From assembly GCA_949358305.1 (NCBI GenBank), contig OX442323.1:1426001-1490000 (forward strand): a stretch of DNA of 64,000 bases, read 5' to 3'. Positions 9,269-23,200 of this stretch are shown here, in pieces; the stretch's first letter is position 1, and each line of letters opens with the position of its first letter. The stretch comes from Strigamia acuminata (Eukaryota > Arthropoda > Chilopoda > Geophilomorpha > Linotaeniidae). Both the position numbers and the translations under genes were made by a program. The notes beneath the pieces were generated by a model. The model searched no databases. It saw nothing but the letters and a program-made list of their open reading frames with translations, and was not told the DNA's origin.

Positions 9269-11263
9269 GTAAACAACAAACAACTAACTCCTAACTCCTA
9301 ACTTCTAACTCCTAACTCAAACTGACTAAACAAATCGAACAAACAAATCTTCAAAACTATAAATTAGAGAAATTATTATAAAAAAATATAAATCAGGCTT
9401 ATTTTATTTTATTTTATGTTATTTTATTTTATTTTATTTTATTTCATTTTTGTGCTTACTTTTGCAGATAAGACGCAGTTGGAGGAGACGCTCCGTGTGA
9501 ACGGCAAAGGCAAAAAGATGAGAAAACCACGCACCATTTACTCGAGCCTGCAGTTACAACAGTTGAATCGCCGATTCCAAAGGACGCAGTACCTGGCACT
9601 GCCTGAACGCGCCGAACTGGCCGCGTCGCTGGGCCTGACGCAGACGCAGGTGAGACTGAAAACAGACACAGATAGAGAGGGAGAGGGAGAGAGAGACGTC
9701 GGGGTCCTTCCGTCCTTCCGTCCGTGCGGCGTTGCGTTGCGTTGCGTTGCGTTGCGTTGCGTTGCATAGCCTTTGCATAGCCTTTGCATAGCCTTTGCGT
9801 TGCATAGCCTTTGCGTTACGCTCCGTGCGCGCCTCGGCCTGGTAGTGGCGTCGGGGAGCGAGCTGGTCGTCTCTTTATATCTCATGTGTGCAATTTGCTT
9901 AATTTGTCGAACGAGCTGTAAACGGTGCTCTTTTTCCTTTCTGTAATCAATGGAATTCTAAGTTGGGGAGGCAATTTTTGCAATTATAGCAATTTGCCCA
10001 ATCCTAATCAAGTGTAATTATCGACAACAAGCTGCGGTAATAGGCGACAAATTGCACCATGGTTTCATATATTAATAGACAACTATCTTATTATACGCTC
10101 GCCTCGAATTATCTGTCATTATTCTCGTTTTATCATCAGCCCCTATTAAACAACAATTCTCTTTAGTCGATACACGAATGTTCCGCCAGTGTTCACCAAC
10201 AGGTGGAACAAAATGTTACAATTCCTCTACTTGTACTGTCCGGTCCGATCGACATACTGTATACGTACTTTTCATCTATTTAGTCTACTTGTATTTAGTC
10301 TTGTATCTTGGTTCGGAATGAAGTGCGCGGATGAAGTGCGCTCTCCACATGATGTTTACTCGGCGTAAATAATTGAAAGCGCCTTCCTTTTTTCTCTCGC
10401 GTTTTTTCCCCCGGTACTCGTGTTTGTGGTCAACTAAACACGAGCAGCAAAATCGTTAAGTGGCACGTCAGCAGCTCCCCCTGTTGACATCATCGATTAC
10501 CTTTTCCCACGAGTCCATTTGCCATTATTTATTTCTCATTACTACTTAATTCCATCCCTTTGCTCAAACATTTCTCTTGTCCTCTCCTCTCCTCTCCTCT
10601 CCTCTCCTCTTCCCTTCACTCCGCACACCTCGACGACGTGAGGAGAGGTGAGGTGAGGTGTGCACTGTGCACTGTGCAGCACGTGGTCAATGGGCTTGTG
10701 CCTTCCAGTTTGTTTGTGTTGACATACTCATGGCCGTCTGTTTTACAAGGCCACACATTTTTTTTCTTCTTCTTCTTCTTCTTCTTCTTTTCTTTTTATA
10801 TTGGACAAGTTTTGCCGACGTGATTCGAATTTTTAATTCAATTCTAATCTTTTTATTTTTATTTTTATACATTTTTTTTTTACAATTCTTTCATCATCCT
10901 GTTTTTGAGCCGTTTTATCTGATAGCGCGTGGCATTACACCGTCGATTGACCTCACGCTTTCAAGATGACCGGAAGTGGCCCTTAAGGCCTACCTGGCAG
11001 GAAGTCCTCGAACTAGGTCCAGCAGCGCCCTCTGATGGAACCGCGATAAGAGTTTTCTTTCTCTCTTCTCTTCCCTTCACTGGCTTTGAGTTTTTGGTTG
11101 GATTATCCTTCAGGCGAGATTTTCATTGCGCTTTTAGGGAAAAGAAGAAAAAAAATGAAAGAAAAAATACGTCACAATTTTCCTTCCGAAAATTGAAGGG
11201 GAAATATTCAAATCCGCAATTGCAACGTCCAACCTTTCTTTCGCGTCCATTTCCTTTATTTAC

Positions 11264-11294
<31 letters not shown>

Positions 11295-14200
11295 TCCGTC
11301 TCTGCTACTACTGTGCAAACAAACAAACCCTTTTTCCCCTCCTTTCCCTCCTTTGCCCCCTTATTTACCTGTTCCTTTTTCTTCACCTCTACCGGAACCG
11401 GTGTTAGCGCGACGGGGAGGCCGCACTCCTCGATGCCCTCCTGGGCGCGAACACCGTGGGTCCCGTGGGTCCCGTGGGGCTGAGGGCGACAGCAGTTGCT
11501 GCCAACCTCGACCCCATTCATTCTCTCGCTTACTAACCAGTACTAGCACTGTCTCCTAACTGAAATTAATCAACCATTTGTTTGGATATTTTTTGCCTTC
11601 TCCGGTAAAAAGAAAAGAAAGAAAGAAAGAAAGAAAAAAAAAGTGACCTAATTAGGCCTGGTTTTATTGACGCAAACTCGGGACCATTCATCACCGAATC
11701 TAAAGCTATCTGGTGATTTATCTAAGGTTGGTCGGGGCGCAATCTGGTCTTTAGTCAATTAGCTCCTTGGGTTCGGTTTAGATGGACATTTAGCAGGTGG
11801 TGGCAGCAAATGAGCAAAAATTGATGAGTTGAAATTCACGACGTGTTTAGAATTTGATCTATAAAATGGCTGCCACTTGCACTCGGCGGATTTGGAATTT
11901 TGGTTTTGCAATCTGCGAGCAAAAATTTGGAAGTGTTTCAAATTCGAGGCTGACATCAATTGAAATGCAATAAATTGAGTGTTAAAGTTGAATTGTTTGA
12001 TAACACTTCACCCCTATCGTGTGTAAAAAATGGACTGGTTTATTTGGAAATATTTATTTTCCTCTTATGTAAACTCGAGGGTAGTCGATCATCTCATCAG
12101 TAGTCGATCTACCGTAGTCATTAGCAGTGGCTGTTTTCTTTGATTACTGCTGTTCATTTCAAATTTCAGCCAGCAAATGATTTTTTGATTCAAAGAGTGC
12201 AGCACTTAACGTGAAATTCTGATGCAAAATCAGAATTAATGTGTGAAAGAAAATTAGTATCAATCGATCACTAATGATAAAATGTGGCTTTATTTCCTAT
12301 CAAATTTTTTAATCTTTATTACGTAATTTAAAAGTTGAAACGCTTCATGCTTATACATTATTTCCTGTTTGTTCTTTTTTACTTAAAAAAAAAAATTTTA
12401 AACGGTTTCGGAATTTTTATGTTTGGAAAAATATGTCTAATATTTTAATTTTAGCATTGATTGTTGCATTGGTGCGCTGAGGATGTTTGTTTTTAGTTTT
12501 GAATTTGTTGTGGTATTGTTAAGCAAATTTGGAAACGTTGACCGCACAAGATGTGTTTGAGGGAACTAATGTGGAAATTTGTAAGCGAATTTAGCGGTAA
12601 GCAAGAAATAATAACAGGTTTAAGCCGAGTTGTCGTTTGCACAGCAGGAATTGGATGTAAACACAAGGGACCCTCGCCTCATCTGCACTTAACAAATCCC
12701 CTCTTAGTCGATGCTGACAGCAGCAAAAAGGCCGATCTCCATCTTAATTATACGGCCATTCAACTAAATGCGTATGCACAAAACCCTTTAGTTGTATTCG
12801 ATAATGCACAAGTTGAAATGTAGAATTGAAATTGTAAAAATGCTACTCTACTAGTATCTCTATCCTCGGCTCGACAGTCAACTCGTGTATCGCAGTGGGT
12901 GCCTACTTACTCATTCACACGTATCGGCAATCAATTTAGGTAGCTGCCGGTGCACGATTGATCTCTTCCACCAGCAAAAGCTCACCTACGGCCTCGCACA
13001 GCACAGCACAGCACAGCACAGCACAGCCCAGCCCCGCGAGCAGCCGCAGGATGGCGGCTATGAATTATTAATGCTTTCCTTCTCAACGCGAACAGCCACA
13101 ACGCGACCACGACAATATTTTTGAAAAATTACTTTCAACCTACAAGTTTTGCATATCATTACGTATCCGAGTCTCCAGCTTTCTTTCTTTCTTTCTCTCT
13201 GTTCGTTTTCGATTTTGATTTTTAATTTCGAGCCGATGCCGTAAAAAATGTAAATGTTGAAATGTGTTTCCGGTGTCTATTGAAATGTGATATTGGGATC
13301 TGGCAATTGCAGGCTGGCATTAAATAAGCACATGTAAAGGAATCATTAGCAAATTATACGTTGGGTAATAAACTGTTAATTTGCTACTGCCACCTACCTG
13401 GGAAATAAGGTGGTGGTTGAGGCTTTTGTTTGGTTTTTCCATTCAGCTTTCTTAATTGAGTGGAGTCTGGAGTAGCATTGATTGGTCACCGCAACAATTT
13501 CAACTATCGATTTCGATTTTTGCCAGTTAGTTAAGAATACTGTACAAGTACTTGTCTGGTTAGTGGTTTGGGATTGTGCGCTGCTCTGCGCTTCGCTTGT
13601 CTTGGCTGTTCATTTTTTTTTATTTTTTACTCAAATCTTGGGTTAATGAATGCGTAAATGCGCAATGCAACCAACCACAAGCACTTGTAGGAAAAAAGGT
13701 TACAAAGGTAGAGAAAAACATGTTGTCGTTAATTTAAACGTGTGTCAGAATTGAAAATTCGTGTTTTATGAAAGAAGCAAATGTGTTGTTGTTGTTGCTC
13801 GTGTTGTTTGAGGCTTAGCGGTTATGCTATTGTCCGGTTGAAAAAATTTGAAATGTTTTTATGACCGTCAAATCAAAATGGCCAACAACACGCAACGACT
13901 TAGATCGGTTGACCTCTGAGTTGGCTTAATTGTTGCTATATTAATTTACATTACTCGTCAATACACATCGACTGGCAACGCGTGCTCAGTTTTCTTTGTG
14001 ACCCGTTGGGGGTATGGGGCCCATTGGGCCTGGCGCATCTTTACGGGTTGCAAATGCTCGTTAGTCGTTATCAACACATTCGAAGGAAGAAAGAATTTGG
14101 CTCGCAAAATTTTCTTATCCGCAATGCTTTAATGGCACTTGATATAAATGCGCTACGAGTAAACTTTATATATTTTTATACATTCTTTTTTTGTGCTTTA

Positions 14201-16225
14201 GCTTTTTGAGGAAGGCAATTTATTTACTACCATTCCGTGCAGCCTGTGGGCTGTGCATATTTTCTTGACTCAACATCGCGTGAGCCCGAGCCCTAGGCAA
14301 TTTGAGTGTTGGAAAACCATCAGAAAACAGATCTTAAACTCAACTTTATGCATTGAACCAGTTACATGGAACAGTTTTCAAGGGATAAATGAGAACGAGT
14401 TGACCGTTTTTGTTCTAAGGAATTAAGAAGGACTTAAGAAAGAAAGAAAGAAAGAAAGATAGAAAGATGAAAGATGAAAGGAGGGGCTGAGTTTGAATTG
14501 GTATTGGTTAGATTAGATGTGGATGTGGTTGTTTTGGTGTCAAGACTGGGATGACTTTTCAATAATTGAGGTCTTTTCAAACTAGGCTACAAGTTTGCAT
14601 GTAGAAATGCATCATTTCGTCACATATTTCTGTTTCTGTCCTCATTTGAAAGAAAAATTGTTGTAATTGAGTGGAAGCGAGGGAAATGACTAAGGGGGTT
14701 GATGGAGAAGAAAAAAGAAATTTAAATTAAATACATTTTAGAAACTCAAATTGAATTCAAAACAAGGAGAAAGTTCGATCGATTGTAAACACTTTTTTCT
14801 TTTTTTAAATCAAATAATTGCCCAAGGTAGAAAGAAGTTCAAGAGATATGCATAATATTTAACCACACCATAATCGTAATCGTAATCATAATCATAAAAT
14901 AACAATCCCAATTAGCATTAAAAAAAAATTAAAGTACTCAACAGAATAAATAAAGAGACAATTATTCGTGTAATAAATTTAATCCACGTTTTGTTTGTGA
15001 CGAGTTTGGCAAACCTATCATTTTTGTTCGTTAAAAAAGTGTTCAGCACCGTGCATTTGTTATTTATCAAAATTTAAAGTGAAAAAAAAAATTACAAAAT
15101 CCTATTTCATAGAAATAAATGATAAAACTGGTCGGAATCGGCTTAATGGTTGAAAAAGGCAATTTGAGAAATGGGTTGAACTTAACTTGCAAGTGCATAT
15201 CAATGTGTTGAGTCTAAAATTATCCAATGAATAAATAATGTCCGTAATAGCAAAATGACATACCTTCGGCTCAATATGAATTTGTTTAAATAACAAATGT
15301 GATGACTCTGAAATGCAATCGAGGATTATATGCACGCACTGACTGATATGACGCCGAAAATTCGCAACAGAGAGAGAGAGAGAGAGAAAATAATTGCATT
15401 TTAATGTTTCTTATGTGTTCATTTTCAAAACTCGATCGCAACGTGGAAGCGAAAAATCCACTTGGACATGATACGGTGTAATTAGTTGGATTCCAGAAAT
15501 GACAAATTGTTGTTGTTTTAGTTGTTCGTGATGTAGATAGTGCTGTACTTGTAGTGCAAGGTCGTCCTGCGGTACAGTCGAGTATTTTTATTAGCTGTGT
15601 TGTTGTAGTATTTGGAAATGAGTGTTGCTAAGCAAACTTGTTTCCGTCCATTTGTCACCATTTTATTTTATATTAAGCTTATATTGTATTACAAGTATAT
15701 TATATTATAGATTTAAATTAATCAGGGTTGTTGGTGTTATTGGCATGGCAACTTGTAAGATACAGAATAAATCTAATGCAGTCGTGTGTAAACGACGTGT
15801 AAACTACGTTTGATTAGTGTTTTAAACAGCATTTTTTTTTCTTGTCGTCATTGTAGGTGAAGATCTGGTTCCAAAATAGAAGATCCAAATACAAAAAACT
15901 GATGAAAGCACAACAAGCGCAAACGACTTCTCCAGGCCAGCAAGGTGGCACGAACAACGGCCTGGCACCTTCGGTCGGCGGTCCCCAGTCGCCTCCGCAA
16001 CCATCTCAGACACACAGTCCGGTCACCCCGGCTCCTGGCACCTACCTTCCACCGGCCAGCTCGAGCAGCGGTGCGGCAGTCAGTCCACAACCACCTCCGA
16101 TGAGTCCCCCCGTGTCCACGTCACCTTGGGACATGGGCAAAGCCACAACCAACTACATCCCGCAGTACTCTTCGTGGTATCATCAAACGGACCCGAGCGC
16201 CATAAGTCAGCAATTGCTGACATAG
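8998..16225 (+). CDS. Dll: Distal-less homeodomain transcription factor (three exons)
   Basis: The exons are 8998-9268, 9468-9649 and 15857-16225, joined by GT-AG introns of phase 1 and phase 0, giving 273 residues. The homeodomain spans about residues 108-167: [20 protein letters not shown] in exon 2, then [14 protein letters not shown] in exon 3, with recognition-helix W155, Q157 and N158. The second intron falls between homeodomain positions 44 and 45, the usual Dlx site. The N-terminus has the conserved [10 protein letters not shown] block, and the C-terminus, Pro/Ser/Gln-rich, ends [16 protein letters not shown] as in arthropod Dll. Dll is a nuclear DNA-binding regulator of appendage, head and sensory development. 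The ATG at 8998 was chosen for its strong context; in-frame ATGs at 8818/8821 probably lie before the transcription start. The gene looks intact. Confidence 0.97.
9468..9649 (+). CDS. Dll: Dll exon 2 (first three quarters of the homeodomain)
   Basis: The acceptor is TTTTGCAG. The exon encodes the basic pre-homeodomain LRVNGKGKK and homeodomain helices 1 and 2 through LGLTQTQ, then the donor GTGAGA. Phase 1 in and phase 0 out agree with neighbouring exons. Confidence 0.97.
9650..15856 (+). other. Dll intron 2 (6.2 kb), no gene inside
   Basis: This long intron divides the homeobox. It holds (GCGTT)n at 9728-9765, a GCATAGCCTTT array at 9763-9815, (CTCCT)n at 10577-10607, (CTT)n at 10766-10790, (TTTA)n at 11257-11295, (GAAA)n at 11610-11636, (CAGCA)n at 12996-13027, (GAAA)n at 14440-14458 and (GA)n at 15369-15387. 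I recognised no exon or RNA gene. Enhancers may be present but cannot be shown from one sequence. Confidence 0.75.
15857..16225 (+). CDS. Dll: Dll exon 3 (recognition helix and C-terminus)
   Basis: The acceptor is TCATTGTAG, followed directly by [14 protein letters not shown]. The following 105 residues are rich in Gln, Pro, Ser and Gly, typical of a Dlx transactivation region. The stop codon TAG is at 16223-16225. Confidence 0.97.
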   Translation: MKIWFQNRRSKYKKLMKAQQAQTTSPGQQGGTNNGLAPSVGGPQSPPQPSQTHSPVTPAPGTYLPPASSSSGAAVSPQPPPMSPPVSTSPWDMGKATTNYIPQYSSWYHQTDPSAISQQLLT

Positions 16226-16840
16226 AATTCATTCGGTTGCAGCCGAGTTGTGTTCAGTGCATTTTTTTCTCCTTTTTTAACGAAAAAAAAATATTTTTTC
16301 TCGAATTAATTCGAAGCCATGCAAACTTTTTCGGCTTTTCGAGGGAGGTAACCGTCCCAACCAGTTCCAAAGAACCCTGGCAAGAGAGGCTTACCAGAAG
16401 GCGACAGGAGCGCCCCAGCCTCACGGGGGGTGCAATATATGAGTCCATTTTCATCATCATCTTCCTATGGACAGTGGGCAGGTGCAGTGGATACAGGAGT
16501 GTATTTTACTCAGGTTAGTTTTTCTTTTGTTTGTAGGGTTAGCATCTCTACAAACCCCCTTTCACTTTTTTACCCAATGCCCAACCACTGTCTGTATATA
16601 TATATATATATTTATATTATATATATATATATAATATATATATATATATTTATATTATATATATATATATAATATATATATATGTATATATAAGATATAT
16701 TACCGGGGACATCGAATTTTTATTGCTTTTATTTTCTTTGAACGGGGCTATTCATATAGTGTTTTGTATTTTGCGTGTACTAAATCATCCGCTTATCAGA
16801 TCTCGGATGAAATCAAGGGTACCAAATGTTGATGTATGTA
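16226..16840 (+). other. Dll 3' region: probable 3' UTR and (TA)n
   Basis: The sequence after the stop is probably 3' UTR. An open frame of 54 codons (16352-16513, Ser-rich) follows a TAA and ends at a donor-like CAGGTTAGT; it could be part of an alternative 3' exon or chance. A (TA)n tract with TTTA interruptions covers about 16594-16692. No AATAAA lies close; ATTAAA occurs near 17381 and AATAAA near 17943 and 18093, so the poly(A) site is unresolved. Confidence 0.5.
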
Positions 16841-17246
16841 CAGTAAATTCTCTCATTGTTTGCGGGCGAAATTTAAAATGTGTCGTTAGTTCGCGGGTCT
16901 TTCTTATAACGCGGGGCGTTATAATTGAGATCCTTATAAAATGACTTTTGGCTAATTACGCGAGATTTATAATTGTACATTACTTTATTTTAAAAATTTA
17001 ATAACAACCAGCTTATTAATTGATGATTGGTAAAGAATAATAATTCTTTGTAAATTATAATTTTTTTGTATTTAATTGTTGCCAATTTCTGGCCCTGGAT
17101 TTGAATGGGGGGGGGGATGAATACAGTCAATCCAGTCGTAGCTTAACAGTCAGAGCAAACTGGTGCAACTGGTAAAATTGGCCTATCAGTTAATGCAGGG
17201 TAAAACTATTTATTCGTTAGTGCACAATGAGAGAGAGGATTTACGG
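16841..17246. mobile_element. Pogo/Tigger-like MITE
   Basis: The left end is CAGTAAATTCTCTCATTG; the right end, reversed, is CCGTAAATCCTCTCTCTCATTG with a 4-base TCTC expansion. TA flanks both sides (16839-16840 and 17247-17248), as in Tc1/mariner/pogo insertions. The left subterminal part has GCGGGCG and CGTTATAA motifs common in pogo-type repeats. It is 406 bp with no transposase frame. It lies 0.6 kb after the Dll stop, possibly inside its 3' UTR. Confidence 0.65.
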
Positions 17247-20200
17247 TATTGTGAATTTTTGTTTTGGTTCTGTATTAGGACAGTTCGCGTGCAATCTCAA
17301 TAGTTGCTAGTTGCACCAATTCCTTTGCGGGATTGATTCACTCAACTAACGGTCAGTTTTTCATTGGTGCTTTTCGATGAATTAAACGAAAACTGATAAC
17401 GATTAAGTTTCTTTACTTATTGACCGTCTTTTGGACAAAAATATCAACATATTTCGGCAAATATTAACAAATTATAATAATTTGTTATAAGATGATGTAA
17501 AATACAAATTCTTTATGAATACCTCCTGATATCTTGGAATTGAATTTTAGCACGCTAGGTCACTTTTTACAGATCTTAAATTTGGTAAAATTGGACTCGA
17601 GTCGTGCTAAATTCAATTTATTTTTGATTTTTGATTTCTTCAATTTGTAAATTATTTTAATTGTAATTTTTCTGTTGTATGTTTTGTTTTTCTTTTTAAA
17701 ACGAGTTCCCATTCATGAGCTTAGCGGCCGATACAGTGTCGTATCGTAGAAATCTAGAGAAAAAAAAACATTAAAAAAAAGAAAACAAATGTTATATTTT
17801 GGACTTTTTAGCATTCATTCATGTGTAGATTATGTTTTATTTGTTTTAATTTCATTTGTTTGTGTTTGCCCCATATTTTGTGTCAATTTTATGAAAAATC
17901 CGTCGATTTCTGCATACAATTTCTATTTATTATAAAAGATATAAATAAAAAAAAATAAGAATAAAAACTCCCCTTTTTCCTCCACCCATCAAATTTTTCC
18001 TCACCCAATTTTTTTTCTTCAAAAGTCCATATTTTGTACCCAAAGTGGATGAGAAAAACCAGAACTTTTCAGCTGCTGTGTAATCAGATGTCAAATAAAT
18101 GTGATCAAAAATTGTGCAAAAGAACAATTTCATTTGTTTCCATTATTTTTTTTTTCTTTTTTTTCTTTTTTTTTTTATTTCCCCATCGACCAAACCAGCT
18201 TTAAAAACTCCCACAAGTGTTGATGGGAAAGAAATAATCAACAAAAGAATTTCCACGACCCATTCATTCAATTCACCAACTTTCCCATCTCCCTCTCTTT
18301 CGCTCCCCCAATACTGAAAACTGATACCACGAGTTGACATATCAATTAATCCCTGAAACATATATCGCCATCTTTTAAGATGGTTTAAGATGATTGAGTA
18401 ATCAACCTGGGGTCAATTGCGAATTTGCGATCCCCCAAAAGGGGTCAGTATTTATTTTTTACGCCATCTTAGAAGCAGAATTAAACCATAAATAGAAAGA
18501 ACGATTTGATGGCACATTTCAGAGATTAATTAGTGACAATACGCTCAACTCCAGGTTGGCGCTGCGAGGGTTAATTTACGGTAAAGTGATTGATTCAATA
18601 AGATTCATACATGATCGAAAACGTTTTTTGTTTTTTTGTTGGGGGGGAAGAGGTTTATTTGATTATATATCCTCGCTTAATGGCCGTGACTGTTGACAAG
18701 GGAACTGCAGTAGACTCTCCCATCTATCCATCCACCCATCCATCCATCCATCGTTCGTTCGTTCGTTCGTTCCCATCTCTGATTACTGCACACAACACAA
18801 TGGCCTTGTCCCTTGCCCCTCGCCCGAGCCCAATAGACCTGTGGAACAGTTTTCGGTGGGAGGGAGCTCCCCACACAGTTGTGACGAGCCATGCTGCTCA
18901 CGGGGATGACACGTGCTCATTGTATTGCACTGCCACCAATGCCATCCTTTCTCATGGAGATTGCGAACATCTCAATGCGACAAAGGAAAGAAGGGAAAGG
19001 TTGAGGGGGATGGGACGGCAACAAACGTCCACCCCCGCAATTCCGCATCTACTCGTATGCTGTTGCTGTTGGCGCATCACGCATCACGCATCACGCTCTG
19101 GCTCTGGTTCTAGCTCTACTCTGGTTTGTCATTAACGGCCAATATCATGCTCGTCCCTGCGCAACCCGCTTCCCACATCGAGTATCTGTTTCATCAAACG
19201 TGTTAACTCGCCATCTTACATTTCTTAAAGGTCAAGCCGACATTTCTACCTACAAGATTCAATGAATGCTAAAAAAAATATTAAACTAATCTTAACAATG
19301 CTATAACGGAGAAAAATATAAAACAACCAACTATAGAATTGGCCGAAATGGTGCGAAGCTGGCCACAGAAGCACGTTCGTCTCCAGAATTGAGTCACTTA
19401 GTTACTTTTGACATTGAATGACACGTGCATGTCCAAACAGGGATACAAGACGAGTTCACACTAGGCGTCTCGAATTTTGCGGCGTTTTCATTGAATTCAA
19501 ATTCAGCGTCTCGTTTCACAGGAGTTGATAAAAGTGGTTGATCCTAGCCGAGCCGAGCCGAGCCGAGCAGAGCCGAGCCGAGCAGAGCAGAGCAGAGCAA
19601 TGTGGGGAGACGTTTTTCCCATGAACGGATTCAAACGTATTGTTTGTTTGACTGATCCGATGAGTCGACCGCTGCTGGACGAAATCTAATCAAGTGGTAA
19701 GCCCTAATCCGAATTAGCATTGAGAAGCAGCCGCCATAACAAATCGCGGCCCTCTCATCCGACGCCCCAGTCTGAGGTCGCTTCTGTCGGCTTCTTGCTT
19801 TGTGTTCGAAATCCACAAGCTTAAAATGGCCGCTTCACTTTGTAAACAGCTAAACACACGCGAGCGAGTGTTTGTATAAATGTTAGTTTTTCGCATTTTC
19901 AGTCCATTCCATTCTTTGAGAAATCCAAATTCCACATTGCCACATCCACGAATCCTCCTTCTTTTCTTGTGGCTTTTTAATGGAAAACAACAAACCAGTC
20001 ATTTCGCAATCAATTTATTTTCAACTTCTTTTTTCTTTTTTCTTTTTTTGTTTTGTTTTGTGGTCATGTCAACATTCAGGAAATGTCACTCAGTGACGAC
20101 AGCACGTGCGCGACACGCGAAGACAAAGTTCTCTCCTCCCCCCATTAGCGAAACTTAACCGCGCAAAATACAGAGTAACCCTAAGAGAGTATACTGATAT

Positions 20201-23200
20201 GATTTGGCAAATTTTTAAATTTTGCTAAATGCGCCTACGTCTTGAAATTGTAAAGTTATGCACCAGTTTTGACGTGAGCTCGGTTTATTGACTCGCCGGG
20301 TGGCCCCATAAAAATGAGCCGAGCTTCTATCAAGTCGTACGGGAAGCCATCCCTTCCTTCCCCGCTATTCAACCTCACGCGAGGCACGCGATAAACCGCC
20401 GCTCAAGTGCGATTTGTAAATAACTTTGCAACTTAAATTTTAAACGCATAAATATATGAAAGCGTGTTTTTATGCACACAACTTGTGTATATTTAATGTT
20501 TTTTCTTTTTTTTCGTATTAAAAATATGAGTTTTGGTCGACAACGACGAGTAGCGCACTTGTTATGTTTTTTTTAGCGAAATCAAAATATGGATTTCTCT
20601 ATGAAATTTGTCGCTTCTCCAAAATTGATGTTTGGAGAAAAATAAAGCGTAAATTATTCATGGCTGCAGTTGTTTTTGTAGGAATGTTTGCATTAATAAA
20701 GAATAATTTAAATACAATGTACATTTAGCGGAGTATGACTATGGTAGGACTGTAGTCAACCATTTTCCCCGTGTTTTATGGTGGCCTTCGACTCCTCGCC
20801 GCGATTGATCGTGGGAAATTAGTAATTTCTTGTTCGTGATCGACAAGATTTGCAGCGATATGGGTCGCTTGACAAATGCATTTTTAAAAAGCTCAACTTT
20901 AATTCACATAAATACAGCCTGAGGAAATAAAAACAACATACTCGACATTTATATTTTATTTTATAGGCTTATTTTTCCATTAACTTATTTACCCAGAATA
21001 AACAAAACAAATGAACTTTTCTCTTTCTTTTGTCTTTATAAAATGAACGCGAATTTTTAATCAATTTTATGCATCAACTCGTATTAATTTAAAGACAGTA
21101 AACACTTATATTTATCTTTTAAATGACTAATTTTAGGTGCAAATGATATACCGTATGCGATGATAACCTCATATTATCCCTAAATGTGCTATTAAAATCT
21201 TTGAATTTGAATTTTGAATTGAGGTGTTTAATTGAGACAAATTGATTACTAAGCATTCAATATCTTAGTTCATAATTATAATTATTTTTTTTTTTCTTAT
21301 TATTAATTAATTGTACTTAGAAAAAATGGATAAATTTTAAATAGAGCAAGCTATAAAGCAAGCTATAGAGTGGTGGATGTTTGTGTTGTGTTGTTTGATT
21401 GTTGATGTCACTGATGGTACGAGATGATCGCGGGGTTTGCCTGGAAGCACCAGACACAGACGTGTTGATTATGGGCAAAAATGTACATAAAAAGAAAAAG
21501 AAAAAAAAATTTATTGCGAAAAATATAAAGCGTGCAAAAATCCAGGTGGACAACGCGAGTGCGTGCGAAATCGCCGTTGCCCGCGGAGCTGTCGGCGCCA
21601 AGGCCCTTGCAGCGGGGCGGCCACACGTCATTCACCGTCGATGAAACGCGTCAAGCGATAAACACGAACGTCAGGGACGAGGACGAGAACTCTTTTCAAG
21701 TTTCCGCTCATGCGCAACCCGCTGCCTGTGCCCACGGAGAAACCAAACTCAGATTATTAAAATTGTTAATTGAAAATCACTAACTTGTAATTTGGCAACT
21801 TAAAAACAAAAAAAAACCAAAAAAAATAATTTAAAAATGCAAAAATTACAAAAATTGAAAAAAGTTAAAAGATTCTCAAGTTAGTCGACCGATTCTGTTC
21901 CCCTGTTCAACCTTCATTAAAGGTTGATTTCACTTAACGTGCAATTTAATTTTTTGGCGAAAAATATCAATTTAATTTTGTTATTATTTTTGGTAAATGT
22001 CTTTAGTTAGGGTTATTGATGTACGTCATCTTTATAAAGCATTTCAAGTTGTTTCATTAATGTCAATTGAATAATTATCCGTGCATCCGGGATGCTTCCA
22101 CACAAGACACTGCGGTTCAAAGTTCACTGACAAATTGACCCCGTTTCCCGCGCTTCTCATTGGCTCGTGCGAATTGTCAAAGATGTCTGCGGTTTGAGGG
22201 GCGATGGACAAATGTTTGCTTTCAATTTTCAAATGTCCGAATCCAACCAAGTGTGTGGGCGGAGCCTTTACGCCAAATGTGTTGCTTAACCACTTGCTTC
22301 CAAACCGTTCCAAATAATATTTGATAATAAAATTTGAAATTATTTCCTTTTTTTGTGAGGAAATAAATAGAATTTAGGATTGTGGCAAAAATGTTTATCT
22401 GATAGGAATGATTATTTTTCTTTTTTTTCTTTCTTTTTTTCTTTTTTTCTTTTTTCCTTTGCAAAGGGGTTTTGCTTTTTCAGCGATTTGGGGCTTGTTG
22501 GCAATGGCAGGAAGCTTCGCCCAAGGCCCTGCTCCGTTCTCCGCCAGAATGGCGCCAACTGGGGGCGCTAATAAACACTTGTTGTACGCCACTCCAGCCC
22601 TGATGAGATGGCAGCGCCACTCCGCAGGGGCTGGCGGTCACTTTTGTTGCCGCGCTATGTCACTGGCGCCCCCACGCCCACGTACTCGCTGTTCACCCGC
22701 CCCCTCTTCTGCTTCTGCCGACCGCCGACCCCTAGGCGCCATCCACTTGCCAAATACCAAATACCAAACACCAAACACCAAATACAGGTGTGCAAAGGGT
22801 CAATTTGACAACTGCGAACATTTAACACGTCTATCATGTTGTGTCGTTTCGTTTGATTGCAATATTCAACAATTAATTAATCGATTTATTTCAAAAATCA
22901 AATGCAACATGGCAAATAATTGTTTTTTGCCATTTTCTTTTCATTTTAATTCTAATTTTTTCTTTTTCAATTTAATATTCTTAAATATAGTTAAAAGTGA
23001 TTTATTTATTACCTCCCGAGTCCCGAATGCATTCATTCACCAGTAATTGCCCATATACAGCAGTCTGTAATTTACGGGTTTAATCTTACTAAATTTACAA
23101 AGTAAACAGTCTCGTTCAAAATGGATGCTTTAAATCAAGAGCTTATTAATTTAAGCCCTTCTCACTCCAACTTGATCATTACACACATGCATAAGCTTCA

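Noticed and set aside
18611-19135. 174-codon open frame
   Set aside because: Covers CCAT and TTCG simple repeats; no family features.
22408-23046. 212-codon plus-strand open frame
   Set aside because: Starts in a poly-pyrimidine tract (Phe/Ser run) and has no recognisable domain.
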